Assembly: GCF_018918025.1 (NCBI RefSeq)
Contig: NZ_JAHLPT010000007.1
Span: 1 to 64,000, forward strand
Origin: Oscillibacter sp. MSJ-31
Lineage (GTDB): Bacteria > Bacillota > Clostridia > Oscillospirales > Oscillospiraceae
Direction: 5' to 3'
DNA: 64,000 bases
Both the position numbers and the translations under genes were made by a program. Below are positions 42,645-51,020 of the stretch, one piece after another. How positions within the stretch are numbered: position 1 is the stretch's first letter; the number at the start of each line of letters is the position of its first letter. Under the pieces are notes generated by a model. It was not told where the DNA came from. It did no database searches and saw nothing but the letters and a program-made list of their open reading frames with translations.

Positions 42645-44153
42645 TCAGGCGGCCTTCCTGCTCTGCACGGAGCGGATGACCAGCAGCGTGCCGATGACCA
42701 TGACCACGCCGATGGCGAGGCTGATGACCACGTTGCGGATAAACGCCGCAAGGATGTAGTTCACAAAGCAGATGGCAGCCACGGTGACGGCGTAGGGGAT
42801 CTGCGTGGAGACATGCTCGATGTGGTTGCAGTTCGCACCGGCGGACGCCATGATGGTGGTGTCGGAGATGGGGGAGCAGTGGTCGCCGCAGACCGCACCG
42901 GCGAGACAGGCGGAAATGCCCATGATCTGCAGGTCGGGAGCCGCGTTGAAGATAGGAAGCACGATGGGGATGAGGATGCCGAAGGTGCCCCAGCTCGTGC
43001 CGGTGGCGAAGGCCAGCAGGCAGGCGACCACGAAGATGATAGCGGGCAGCAGCATGAAGAGACCTTCGGACGCCTGCTTCATCAGACCTTCCACATAATC
43101 GGCGGCGCCGAGGAGACCCGTCATGCTCTTGAGGGAGACGGCGAAGGTGAGGATCAGAATGGCGGGGACCATGGCGTTGAAGCCCTTGGTCATGCAGCCC
43201 ATAGCGCCCTTGAAGGTGATGACACGGCGCGCGCAGAGGTAGATGATGGACAGGACCAGCGCGATCAACGCGCCCCAGGGCAGGCCCACAAAGGCATCGG
43301 TATCACCGAAGGCTGCGATGAAGTCGCCCGCGTTGGTCTCAGGATCCCAAAAGCCGCCGACGTAGATCAGACCGATGACGCAGAAGATGATGAGCAGGAA
43401 GATGGGAATGAGCATATCCCACATATTCGCGCGAGAGGAGCCCTCCTCGTGCTCGTCGCTCAGCGCGCCGAGGTCGCCGGTCTGGGCAGCCTTGAGCTCT
43501 GCCGCGGCCATGGGACCGTAGTCCACACCGAGAACGACCATGGTGATGACGAACACGATGGTGAGCAGAGAGTAGAAGTTATAGGGAATGGCCTCAATGA
43601 AGAGCTGGATGCCGGACACGCCGGTGTCGAGCTTCGCGGCGACGCCGGAGACGGCGGCCGCCCACGAGGAGATCGGCGCGATCATGCAGATCGGCGCGGC
43701 GGTGGCGTCAATGAGGTAGGCGAGCTTCACGCGGGAGATCTTCTGGCTGTCGGTCACGGGCGTCATGACGGAGCCGACGGTGAGGCAGTTGAAGTAGTCG
43801 TCGATGAAGATCAGCACGCCGAGGGCGAAGGTGGCGAGCAGCGCACCGGCCTTGGAATGGATGTGGCTCGCGGCCCAGCGGCCGAAGGCGGCGGAGCCGC
43901 CGGTGGCGTTGACGAGCGCGACCATCACGCCGAGGATCACGAGGAAGAGGAAGATGCCGGCGTTGTCGGCGATGGCGGCGGTCAGACCGTCGTTGATGAT
44001 GGTGTCGAGCGCGCCGATGGGGCTGAAGTCCGTGGCGAGCAGGGCGCCGACGACGATGCCGATGAAGAGGGAGGAGTAGGTCTCCTTCGTCAGCAGGGCA
44101 AGGCCGATGGCGACGATCGGGGGAACGAGGGACCAGAAGGTGTTGACAAACAT
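42645..44153 (-). CDS. NhaC-family Na+/H+ antiporter-like transporter under a lysine riboswitch
   Basis: The 502-residue protein has about 11-12 membrane segments and NhaC-family features: LFIGIVVGALLATDF, GVLIFIDDYFNCLTVGSVMT, DATAAPICMIAPISSWAAAV, FATGTSWGTFGILIPIVLPI and CGDHCSPISDTTIMASAGA. NhaC proteins exchange sodium for protons. Members preceded by lysine riboswitches have been proposed to move lysine, and the leader here supports that reading. The ATG at 44153 has AAAGGAG upstream. It is followed by a strong terminator and is transcribed alone. Confidence 0.9.
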   Translation of the reverse strand: MFVNTFWSLVPPIVAIGLALLTKETYSSLFIGIVVGALLATDFSPIGALDTIINDGLTAAIADNAGIFLFLVILGVMVALVNATGGSAAFGRWAASHIHSKAGALLATFALGVLIFIDDYFNCLTVGSVMTPVTDSQKISRVKLAYLIDATAAPICMIAPISSWAAAVSGVAAKLDTGVSGIQLFIEAIPYNFYSLLTIVFVITMVVLGVDYGPMAAAELKAAQTGDLGALSDEHEEGSSRANMWDMLIPIFLLIIFCVIGLIYVGGFWDPETNAGDFIAAFGDTDAFVGLPWGALIALVLSIIYLCARRVITFKGAMGCMTKGFNAMVPAILILTFAVSLKSMTGLLGAADYVEGLMKQASEGLFMLLPAIIFVVACLLAFATGTSWGTFGILIPIVLPIFNAAPDLQIMGISACLAGAVCGDHCSPISDTTIMASAGANCNHIEHVSTQIPYAVTVAAICFVNYILAAFIRNVVISLAIGVVMVIGTLLVIRSVQSRKAA

Positions 44154-44186
44154 GAGGAATTCTCCTTTCGTGCGTCTGCACAAAAA

Positions 44187-44219
44187 ATTTAAGCCATGAT
44201 GCTTCCATCATGACTTAAA
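44187..44219 (-). terminator. Expression-platform terminator of the lysine riboswitch
   Basis: On the minus strand TTTAAGTCATGATG-GAAG-CATCATGGCTTAAA (one mismatch) is followed by TTTTTT. Its 3' arm ATCATG can instead pair with the CATGAT at the 3' edge of the aptamer, giving a ligand-controlled terminator/antiterminator choice. Confidence 0.85.
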
Positions 44220-44261
44220 CACAACACCTTTTGCAAATACGCTTTCGGTCGTATTCCGATC

Positions 44262-44425
44262 ATGACAGCTCTCCGCCTTTCGGCGACAGTCCGACGGATG
44301 TTATCCCCCGGCCCGGTGAACACACGCACAGGAATCCGTGTGTCCCCTCGGCGGCCGCCCCTTTCGCTCTCCGGTTCCTGCCGGTTATGCAGAGCTACTG
44401 ATGTTGGCCGCGCCTCTATCAAGAC
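44262..44425 (-). promoter_or_regulatory. Lysine riboswitch (L box)
   Basis: The minus-strand leader contains the class hallmarks in order: GATAGAGGCGCGG, an AGTA turn, GGAGAGCGAAAGGGGCGG, CCGAGG and finally GGACTGTCGCC and GGCGGAGAGCTGTCATGA. The first and last segments pair to close the multi-helix junction. In this class lysine binding promotes termination, so the transporter is made when lysine is scarce. Confidence 0.88.
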
Positions 44426-44442
44426 TTATTAAAAACAAGGAT

Positions 44443-44470
44443 AGTATACACCATTGCCGCGTTTTGTCAA
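44443..44470 (-). promoter_or_regulatory. Promoter of the lysine riboswitch/antiporter unit
   Basis: On the minus strand TTGACA (44465-44470) and TATACT (44443-44448) are 16 bp apart, about 25 bases upstream of the aptamer. Confidence 0.7.
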
Positions 44471-44536
44471 GAGAAAATGTAAAATTTTTGCGGCTTCTTT
44501 TGGTCATTTCGCGAATTTTGCCGCTTTCGGTGGGGT

Positions 44537-45676
44537 TCAGCTCTGCGGTCCCATGCAGAAGCCACGCGCAAGACAGCGTCCCAGCATCTGCACGAAGGTC
44601 ACATGGCCCACGTCCTCGCCCGCGAGGATGGGCAGCTCGGCGACCGTGTTCCCCGCCGCGTCGCGCACCGTGAGCTGACCGAGCGTGTCGCCCGCGTATA
44701 CCGGCGCGGCGACGCTTTCCGCCAGCGCGACCTCCTTCGTCAGGCCGTTTGCCAGCGCCTTTTCCACCAGCAGGGCGTTCTCGCTCGTGAGCACCGGTTG
44801 CACCGTGCCGCGCACGCCGAGCGTCACCGGTACGGGCGGCAGCACTTCGTCGGGTGTGACGGTCACGAGCGACCAGGTCGAAAAGCCGTAGTTGAGCAGG
44901 CTCTTGGCGTCGGAGAAGCGCTCGTCGCTTGTCTTGCCCTTGAGCACGACCGCGATGAGCTCCATGCCGTTTTTCTCCGCCGTCGCGCTCAGGCAATAGC
45001 CCGCCGAGCCGGTCGAGCCGGTCTTGAGGCCGGTTGCGCCGTCGTAGAAGCGGATGAGCTTGTTTGTATTTACGAGCATGGACTCTCCGCCGCGCAGCGA
45101 ATCCATCCAGACGGTCGTGAATTGCCGGATGTCGGGGTGCCTGAGGATCAGCTCGCGCGACATGAGCGCGATGTCATAGGCGCTCGTGAGGTGTCCCGCC
45201 GCGGGCAGGCCCGTGCAGTTGACGAAGTGCGTGTCATTCATGCCGAGCTCCTGCGCCCGCGCGTTCATGCGCTCCACGAAGGCGTCCTCGCTGCCGGCAA
45301 GGTGCTCGGCGAGCGCCACCGCCGCGTCGTTGCCCGAGACGATGCACACAGCCTTGAGCAGGTCGCGCACCGTCATCTGTTCGTTCTCCTTGAGCCAGAT
45401 CTGGCTGCCGCCCATGCCCGCCGCGTGCGCCGAGCCCGTCACCACATCGTCGTAGGAGAGCGCGCCGGAGTCGATGGCCTCCATCACCAGCAGCAGCGTC
45501 ATGATCTTCGTCACGCTCGCCGGCTCACGCGGCGTGTGTTCATCCTGCGCAAAGAGCACCGTGCCGGTCTGCTTTTCCATCAGCAGTGCGCTCGGACAGC
45601 TCACCGCCGGCCCCGCTGCCGCGGCGCTGACGCACAGGGCGAAGGCTGCCAGCAGAGAAAATACCGTTCGTTTCAT
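44537..45676 (-). CDS. dacF: D-alanyl-D-alanine carboxypeptidase (DacF/PBP5-like, S11)
   Basis: The 379-residue protein has a signal peptide (FSLLAAFALCVSAAAAGPAV) and the three penicillin-binding motifs: SVTK with the nucleophile Ser (PREPASVTKIM), SGN (CIVSGNDAAVAL) and KTG (GLKTGSTGSAGY). A PBP5-type C-terminal domain follows (about residues 270-365). It trims terminal D-Ala from peptidoglycan stems outside the membrane. The ATG with AAAGGAG upstream was chosen over a GTG nine bases earlier. It is transcribed alone next to the island junction. Confidence 0.93.
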   Translation of the reverse strand: MKRTVFSLLAAFALCVSAAAAGPAVSCPSALLMEKQTGTVLFAQDEHTPREPASVTKIMTLLLVMEAIDSGALSYDDVVTGSAHAAGMGGSQIWLKENEQMTVRDLLKAVCIVSGNDAAVALAEHLAGSEDAFVERMNARAQELGMNDTHFVNCTGLPAAGHLTSAYDIALMSRELILRHPDIRQFTTVWMDSLRGGESMLVNTNKLIRFYDGATGLKTGSTGSAGYCLSATAEKNGMELIAVVLKGKTSDERFSDAKSLLNYGFSTWSLVTVTPDEVLPPVPVTLGVRGTVQPVLTSENALLVEKALANGLTKEVALAESVAAPVYAGDTLGQLTVRDAAGNTVAELPILAGEDVGHVTFVQMLGRCLARGFCMGPQS

Positions 45677-45806
45677 GGGATGCACTCCTTTTTATGTCCT
45701 TTGCCCCATCCTATGCCGCCCGCCGGGGGCATATACGGAAAACTGTGCCGGCAGGCAAATTTCGCCTTGCATTGCGCGGGGAAGTCTGCTATAATAGCCT
45801 CACTTT

Positions 45807-45844
45807 GCAGGGTTAGTACATCGGTAGTGCATCGGCTTCCCAAG
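45807..45844 (+). pseudogene. 5' half of a tRNA-Gly (CCC) gene, broken at the anticodon loop
   Basis: GCAGGGTTAGTACATCGG and the following bases form the acceptor 5' strand, D-arm and anticodon 5' stem with loop TTCCCAA, then the sequence diverges right after CCCAAG. A promoter precedes it (TTGCAT, 17 bp, TATAAT ending at 45796). The 3' half is absent in the window. This marks the left boundary of the low-GC island. Confidence 0.75.
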
Positions 45845-45991
45845 TATCCATAAACATTTTAGAAAAACCCAGCAATATCAAGGGCTGGCGGGTTTTTCGG
45901 ACAGGCCAAAAGGCCAAATGTTATGGTATGTATATGGTATTATAATCGTTAATCGGGAACAATCGGGTTGTATATGTTATGATGTAGCATA

Positions 45992-46020
45992 TTGATATTT
46001 CATTTCTCATATGCTATAAT
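45992..46020 (+). promoter_or_regulatory. Promoter of the island tRNA-Gly
   Basis: TTGATA (45992-45997) and TATAAT (46015-46020) are 17 bp apart, 21 bp before the tRNA. The string TGCTATAATAGCC is shared with the promoter of the broken chromosomal tRNA-Gly. Confidence 0.8.
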
Positions 46021-46040
46021 AGCCCCTGTCAAGAGAATAT

Positions 46041-46114
46041 GCGGGTATAATTCATCGGTAGAATGCGACCTTCCCAAGGTTGATAGGTGGGTTCGACTCC
46101 CATTACCCGCTCCA
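46041..46114 (+). tRNA. tRNA-Gly (CCC) carried by the island
   Basis: The 74 bases including CCA fold into a full cloverleaf (acceptor GCGGGTA/TACCCGC, T-loop TTCGACT) with anticodon CCC in loop TTCCCAA. It shares the D-loop string TTCATCGGTAGAA style and the anticodon loop with the interrupted gene 200 bp upstream, and probably compensates for its loss. Confidence 0.95.
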
Positions 46115-46116
46115 GA

Positions 46117-46146
46117 AAGAACATCCTTTACGGATGTTCTTTTTTA
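46117..46146 (+). terminator. Terminator of the island tRNA-Gly
   Basis: AAGAACATCC and GGATGTTCTT with a 5-base loop are followed by TTTTT, directly after the CCA end. Confidence 0.88.
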
Positions 46147-46227
46147 TTAAGCATTATACCGTTATATTTTCGGTGTCTGCCGTGTAGTATATATAGTGAT
46201 TTGCTACGCGGCATCACCTCCTGTAAT

Positions 46228-46270
46228 TAGGACCGCCTCATCTTGTGTGAGACGGTCCTATTGTTTTTAT
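46228..46270 (+). terminator. Hairpin with GGACCG/CGGTCC arms
   Basis: TAGGACCGCCTCA and TGAGACGGTCCTA (one mismatch, 7-base loop) are followed by TTGTTTTTAT. It separates the tRNA from converging small genes. Similar GGACCG stems recur at 52289-52312 and 52751-52774. Confidence 0.7.
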
Positions 46271-46476
46271 CCCTTATAATCTCTTGAAATTAGTTTTCCT
46301 GCTTCACGGACTAACTCATGGGTATATTCCGAAACATGGTCAGATACCAGATGCCATTGACCTTTAAACTTGAATTGAAGAACTCCGTCAATTATTTTGG
46401 TGGGACAGGTATATCTTCTTCCGCCTGCCGTTATCTGGACCCAATTCAACACCTTATTGATTCCTAATATCAACAA
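46267..46476 (-). CDS. Small protein of unknown function
   Basis: The 69-residue frame reads INKVLNWVQITAGGRRYTCP, KIIDGVLQFKFKGQWHLVSD and ends AGKLISRDYKG. It appears to start at TTG (46476), with AAAGGACGG about 10 bases upstream and 6 bases after the stop of the HTH gene. The tail YTHELVREAGK is helical. No family is recognised; its place in an operon with an excisionase-like gene suggests an element-specific role. Confidence 0.5.
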   Translation of the reverse strand: MLILGINKVLNWVQITAGGRRYTCPTKIIDGVLQFKFKGQWHLVSDHVSEYTHELVREAGKLISRDYKG

Positions 46477-46482
46477 TGTCGC

Positions 46483-46845
46483 TCACCGTCCTTTAAATAA
46501 TGTCTTATACTTGTCGAGATTTCCTTGCTGCCGTTCCCGTTCCTGCTCTTCGATACCTCTTTCGATAAAACTGATAAGGTCCCGCTTCGTGATACGGAAC
46601 TGTTTCCCATCTGGTTTGAAATAGGGAAGTTTTCCAGAATGAATAAGGGCATATACGGCTTTCTTATTTATCTTCAAATAGTCTGCTACATCATCAACAG
46701 TAAAGATGCTGCTTAATTCTGGAATTAGTTCATAGTCTGGCGTGGAAGAATGGTTTTCTATTTTGGCTGCTATACGGCTACAAATAAAATCGTCAACATT
46801 CTTCTCGATTTGGAAGCGGTCCATTGGCTCGAAGTAAATATCCAT
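46483..46845 (-). CDS. Excisionase/MerR-like HTH protein
   Basis: The 120-residue protein carries an HTH_17-type winged helix: FTVDDVADYLKINKKAVYAL, IHSGKLPYFKPDGKQFRITK, RDLISFIERG. Such domains occur in excisionases and element regulators that bend DNA. The ATG at 46845 follows GGGGGAG. A 17-bp perfect palindrome sits over its -10 region, so it may repress itself and the divergent DUF262 gene. No recombinase partner is visible here. Confidence 0.75.
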   Translation of the reverse strand: MDIYFEPMDRFQIEKNVDDFICSRIAAKIENHSSTPDYELIPELSSIFTVDDVADYLKINKKAVYALIHSGKLPYFKPDGKQFRITKRDLISFIERGIEEQERERQQGNLDKYKTLFKGR

Positions 46846-46867
46846 TGTGCTCCCCCTCTCATAAAAA

Positions 46868-46938
46868 CATAATACGATATTATGTGCCAAAAAGCAACAA
46901 AAAGACAAATTGACATATTTTTAGAGAAATGATAATAT
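46868..46938. promoter_or_regulatory. Divergent promoters with palindromic operator
   Basis: The plus promoter has TTGACA (46910-46915) and TAATAT (46933-46938), 17 bp apart, for the DUF262 gene. The minus promoter has TTGCTT (46892-46897) and TATTAT (46869-46874), 17 bp apart, for the HTH gene. The perfect palindrome CATAATACGATATTATG (46868-46884) covers the minus -10. Confidence 0.7.
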
Positions 46939-46973
46939 GCTTTTATACAATACTGAAAGGGGAACCTGTCATT

Positions 46974-47966
46974 ATGGATACTACTATCAAAGTCAGGACA
47001 GTTCAATCTTTACTCAAAGATATCGCCAAGGGCAAAATCAATTTTACCTCTTACCTTCAGAGAAAAGAGGGCCAGTGGCTTCCTGCTCAACAGTCCAAGT
47101 TTATCGATACCCTTATGCGTGGTTATCCCATTCCGCCTGTCTATGCGGTCGCATATACTACCCCCGAAGGTGAAAGCGTCCAGACCATTATTGATGGTTG
47201 CCAGCGTCTTTCCACTCTTCGAGATTTTACCGAAAACAAGGGCCACGGCTTCAAGCTGAAAAAGCTGGATACCTTTGCCTATGACGGCAAGGTTGAAGTC
47301 GAATATAACGGCCTTATGTATTATAAGCTGCCCGAAGAACTTCAGGACAAGATTATGGCCTCTGAAATTCAGGTCATCACTCTCGAAGATGCGTCCCCTG
47401 AAGATATCGTTGAGATTTTCGACCGCCTCAACAACGGCGTGGCTCTTTCCAAGGCCCAGAAGAATAAGACAGTTATGGGCTATGAACTGGCAATGAAAGT
47501 CAGAGAACTCGCCAATCTTCCTGTTATGTCCCGTCTGGGCCTCACGCCTGGACAGGTGAAGAAAGATGAAAACGAAATGGTCATCTGCCAGACCTTTATG
47601 CTCTGCTCTGGCACATCTACCGGCCTTTCTGCCAAGGAAGTCAAGGAATTCCTGAAAGGGTTCGCCAACAGCGTCAGTAAGGATGAAATCGTTGACGGTG
47701 TTGCGAAGTCTCTTTCCATTCTCGATAGCATCATTGGGAACGATGAGTTCAGGAATGTGAAGAAATCTATGGTTGCTCCGCTTCTCTACACTATCTACGG
47801 CATCAAAGATGATGAAGCAGCTATTGACCGTTTCAAAATGAACTTCCGTAAATTCATTTCCGAAAAGGATACGAACGAAGAATACGCCAAGTTCGCAAAG
47901 TTCCACACCACAAGCAGAGAGAATACCGAAGGCCGCGTGGCATTCCTCCAGGAACTCACAAAGTAA
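46974..47966 (+). CDS. DUF262-domain protein (GmrS/ParB-nuclease-like)
   Basis: The 330-residue protein has DUF262 features: FTSYLQRKEGQWLPAQQSKF, IDTLMRGYPIPPVYAVAY, the NTP-site motif IIDGCQRLSTLRDF and EDIVEIFDRLNNGVALSKAQ. DUF262 is the GmrS half of type IV restriction enzymes that cut modified phage DNA, and it also occurs alone in other defence settings. No DUF1524 nuclease partner is fused or adjacent. GAAAGGGG lies upstream of the ATG. It is monocistronic, between its own promoter and a strong terminator. A defence role is inferred. Confidence 0.8.
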   Translation: MDTTIKVRTVQSLLKDIAKGKINFTSYLQRKEGQWLPAQQSKFIDTLMRGYPIPPVYAVAYTTPEGESVQTIIDGCQRLSTLRDFTENKGHGFKLKKLDTFAYDGKVEVEYNGLMYYKLPEELQDKIMASEIQVITLEDASPEDIVEIFDRLNNGVALSKAQKNKTVMGYELAMKVRELANLPVMSRLGLTPGQVKKDENEMVICQTFMLCSGTSTGLSAKEVKEFLKGFANSVSKDEIVDGVAKSLSILDSIIGNDEFRNVKKSMVAPLLYTIYGIKDDEAAIDRFKMNFRKFISEKDTNEEYAKFAKFHTTSRENTEGRVAFLQELTK

Positions 47967-47971
47967 TAATA

Positions 47972-48007
47972 AAAGACCAGGTAAGAAATTACCTGGTCTT
48001 ATTTTTT
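47972..48007. terminator. Terminator with AAGACCAGGTAA arms, copy 1
   Basis: AAGACCAGGTAA-GAAA-TTACCTGGTCTT is followed by ATTTTTTT on the plus strand and TTTTATTATT on the minus. The same 12-bp stem is reused at 59338-59364. Confidence 0.9.
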
Positions 48008-49386
48008 TAGAAATTGAACTCTATCTGGTAGTAATCGGGCTGATAGGAATATCTCATCTTGTATGTCTTCCCACGGGAAGATATCGTGGAATAAATCATA
48101 TCTCTTTCGTCCTCTATCTCACTCTTAACGGTAAACCCGTATTTATTCGCCATATCACTTGGAATGACTCCGCCCAAATCTTGAAGCAGATATCTTTCCA
48201 TTATCAGTCCATAAAGGTTCCTGCTGAATTCCAAATCGCCTGTAAGGTAATATACGGCATTGAAGAATGTGGTCAGGGTTTCAATATTGTCCCCATTATT
48301 ATTTTTCGCTGCCTTTTCCATGCTCATTGAAAGTTTAATGGGATGCCCCTCATATATATCGCTTTCCATTCTCATTCTGCTGCTGTATACCATATAATCG
48401 CCCTTAGTGTAGAGATAGGCGGAACCTGTGCTGCCGTAAGCATCCAGGAACCCAGATATCACACTCTCTTTGCCGTAGGACAAATCTTCGCTCGTCAGCT
48501 TAAACTTTGGGTCTTTCAGGAATATGCCTCTCTGTATCGTATCATAAATACGGTAGTCCCATATTCCATTTGAACCAAGTATCATATTCGTCCTGATATC
48601 CTTGGTCATTACGTAACCCTGTATCTTGTGTCCGTTTCTCAAATCTTTAAAGTCTTTCGCTGCCAGGGTATTGTAAGCCAAACCTATCATCCATTGCTTA
48701 TTTATATCTGCTTTATCGTTCCAATCTGGCTGGTTAATAATTCCCACCTTACTCGCCAACCGCCTTGGGTCGCTCTTCGGAAAATCTTGCCCCTCGACAA
48801 AACCCATGGTCTTCAGGCATATAGCGATATACTTTCTCATACCCATCATCTTATTAGGGCTGAATGTGTCATCTATGTAGCCCTTGTTATAAGCATATTC
48901 TATGTATTTGCTGTATTGGGCTGGAACATTGGAATAGGGCATCGAATAGTTCCCGTTCAGTGCGTTTTCCTCTTCTCCCAACATCCTTACCAGGCTTGCT
49001 ACGGCCTCTGCCTCGGATACCTTTCTTCCCAGATTGTAATACTCGCCCTCGGCATCCAATCTTCCAAGGCTGTTAAAATACCGTGCCATTTCATATGATG
49101 ATTGGCTGAATAGCGGTAATATCGTCTGCCCGTCTTCTGCTATGCCCCTGTCGAAGAATAACCCAGCGTCATATGCCATTGTCCCGCTCGGGTCTCTCAA
49201 TAGTCTCGGGTCATCCGTGTTATATGCCTTTTCCTCGTTTAAATCATCCTGGATGCTATGAAGAGGCAATTCAGTTCTGAATTCCACACAATCGAATGCG
49301 AAACGGTGAAAATTAGCATAGGCAGGGGTAGCAAGGGACATTACTGTAATTCCTGCCAATAATAAAGATAGAAGTTTTTTCATCAT
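48007..49386 (-). CDS. Secreted protein with SLH-like repeats
   Basis: The 459-residue protein has a signal peptide (KKLLSLLLAGITVMSLATPA, AYA site). Residues about 120-200 resemble S-layer homology repeats (VSEAEAVASLVRMLGEEENA, YIEYAYNKGYIDDTFSPNKM, MGMRKYIAICLKTMGFVEGQ), which bind wall polymers. The C-terminal half has no recognised fold. Its ATG overlaps the relaxase stop by four bases, unusual for a wall protein. A surface adhesin or mating-contact role is conceivable but unproven. Confidence 0.7.
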   Translation of the reverse strand: MMKKLLSLLLAGITVMSLATPAYANFHRFAFDCVEFRTELPLHSIQDDLNEEKAYNTDDPRLLRDPSGTMAYDAGLFFDRGIAEDGQTILPLFSQSSYEMARYFNSLGRLDAEGEYYNLGRKVSEAEAVASLVRMLGEEENALNGNYSMPYSNVPAQYSKYIEYAYNKGYIDDTFSPNKMMGMRKYIAICLKTMGFVEGQDFPKSDPRRLASKVGIINQPDWNDKADINKQWMIGLAYNTLAAKDFKDLRNGHKIQGYVMTKDIRTNMILGSNGIWDYRIYDTIQRGIFLKDPKFKLTSEDLSYGKESVISGFLDAYGSTGSAYLYTKGDYMVYSSRMRMESDIYEGHPIKLSMSMEKAAKNNNGDNIETLTTFFNAVYYLTGDLEFSRNLYGLIMERYLLQDLGGVIPSDMANKYGFTVKSEIEDERDMIYSTISSRGKTYKMRYSYQPDYYQIEFNF

Positions 49387-51020
49387 TTGATATGCTCCTC
49401 CTTTTGTTTGATTTCTGGTTCCATTTCAATTTCTCTGGTCTTCTCTTTCTTAAAGCAGCAGTAGTTCTCGTCCTGGGCTTTCTCGATACCGTGCTGTATT
49501 CTCTTTAAGTCCCTGTAATTAGTTTTCAGTTCCATATACTTACTTTCCAGGTTTGCTATCTCTTCCTGGACCCTCTTGTGTTCCTTAATAAACCCGTCCA
49601 TATCTTCTTTCGTCTGAATGAATGTCTTTTTCCTGTTCTCATCCGTATAATATTTCTTTGCCAACAGTTCTTTCATGGCATCTGACGGGCTTTCATTGTA
49701 AGCATCTATCATCTCTCTTACTTTGTCCATTTCAGTAAGGACCTTTTCCATCTTCGTTTTCTTACTTCTTACCTTAGACATCTCAATGCCCGTGTTATGA
49801 AATTTGCTCTCTAATGTCGGAAGATTTGTTATTCCTTTGTCCTGTGCCTCTTTCATTGTATTAATCATATTCTGAATAGCATAATCGACTTTGGCATAAA
49901 CCTGGGGCTGCTTTTCGGGTTCTGGTTCGTTTGCTATCATCGCTGATACTGCCAAACGGAATATCAATTCGACAATATTCCTCTTTTTTCCTCTCTCATC
50001 TTCGACGGGGACCTTATAATCTCTGCTCGTCCAGTTCGGGTCATAATAATACTGCCCCATACCCTCGGCATCTCTTAACTCTTCGTGTTCCTCTCGTGCC
50101 TGGTCTCTTATCTTCTCAATTTCTTTCCAGTAGTTTTCCAATTCCTCTTTCCCATATCCGATACCCAGGCTTCTATTTCTAACGCCCTGCTTTTTGTCTG
50201 GATGATGATAGGTTATGTATTTTCCCTCTCTTATCGAATACCCAGCCTCTTCCATATGCTCTTTGAACTCATCCCATGACTTCGATATTCTCTTGATGCT
50301 GTCTATATCATCCCTGATAGTCTGCTTCCAACTCTCGCCCATATCTATCTGGTGCTTTTCATACCAGGATAGAGATTTATCATTGGCAGGGTCCTCTATA
50401 ATGGGTAGCCCGTGCTTCAGGGCTATCTCGTCGTTGTATTCTCTCAACTTGGCATAAGACTCTTTACAGTTGTTGTATTTCATCTTTGTTTTTCTGCCAT
50501 ACTGCTTCTCTGGGTCAAGACAGTGGGCATTGATAAGAATGTGATTATGTTTCTGGACTCCGGTTATCTCGCCAGTCTTCTCGTTTACTGCTGGATGGAT
50601 GTGAGAGCATACGACCGCTTGATGTAGTCCCAACTTCTCGCATAGTTCCAGGCCGCATTGGTGGACCAAATCGTTGTCGATGTCCAGATTGTCAGGAAAG
50701 GACTGGATGATATGGAATGCTATAACATTACTGTCATCATTCAGGGTCTTTCCCACTCTTGATAGGTTCTGCTCTGCTGTATCTCTGAATTCCTGAATAG
50801 CAAGTTCAGGGTCGCACAGATAGCCAGATATGTATTGCTTTCCTATCTTATACTCGTTCGCCATATAAGCAACCGTCCTGCCAAGTGCTATCTCTTCCTG
50901 ACTCGCTATTTCAATGCCGCTCTCTGTTTTCTCGTCGTTCTTGATATAGTCGATGCTGTCCTTTAAACTCTTCTCTGCTCCACCCCTACCCGCCTTGATG
51001 GGCCATATCTTACATATCAT
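49383..51020 (-). CDS. Relaxase/mobilization nuclease of the island
   Basis: The 545-residue protein has relaxase motifs: an early Tyr segment (KSLKDSIDYIKNDEKTESGI), VIAFHIIQSFPDN (motif II) and the metal site VQKHNHILINAH (motif III). A cysteine-poor, coiled-coil C-terminus (about residues 420-530) follows. It would nick the oriT-like region upstream of the operon. It differs strongly from the Tn1549-like relaxase at 33498, so the island is an independent mobilizable unit. It overlaps the MobC-like gene by 11 bases. Confidence 0.88.
   Translation of the reverse strand: MICKIWPIKAGRGGAEKSLKDSIDYIKNDEKTESGIEIASQEEIALGRTVAYMANEYKIGKQYISGYLCDPELAIQEFRDTAEQNLSRVGKTLNDDSNVIAFHIIQSFPDNLDIDNDLVHQCGLELCEKLGLHQAVVCSHIHPAVNEKTGEITGVQKHNHILINAHCLDPEKQYGRKTKMKYNNCKESYAKLREYNDEIALKHGLPIIEDPANDKSLSWYEKHQIDMGESWKQTIRDDIDSIKRISKSWDEFKEHMEEAGYSIREGKYITYHHPDKKQGVRNRSLGIGYGKEELENYWKEIEKIRDQAREEHEELRDAEGMGQYYYDPNWTSRDYKVPVEDERGKKRNIVELIFRLAVSAMIANEPEPEKQPQVYAKVDYAIQNMINTMKEAQDKGITNLPTLESKFHNTGIEMSKVRSKKTKMEKVLTEMDKVREMIDAYNESPSDAMKELLAKKYYTDENRKKTFIQTKEDMDGFIKEHKRVQEEIANLESKYMELKTNYRDLKRIQHGIEKAQDENYCCFKKEKTREIEMEPEIKQKEEHIK

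Noticed and set aside
42426-44192. 588-codon plus-strand frame opposite the NhaC gene
   Set aside because: Extreme D/G/H/E content without hydrophobic core marks an antisense shadow of a membrane protein gene.
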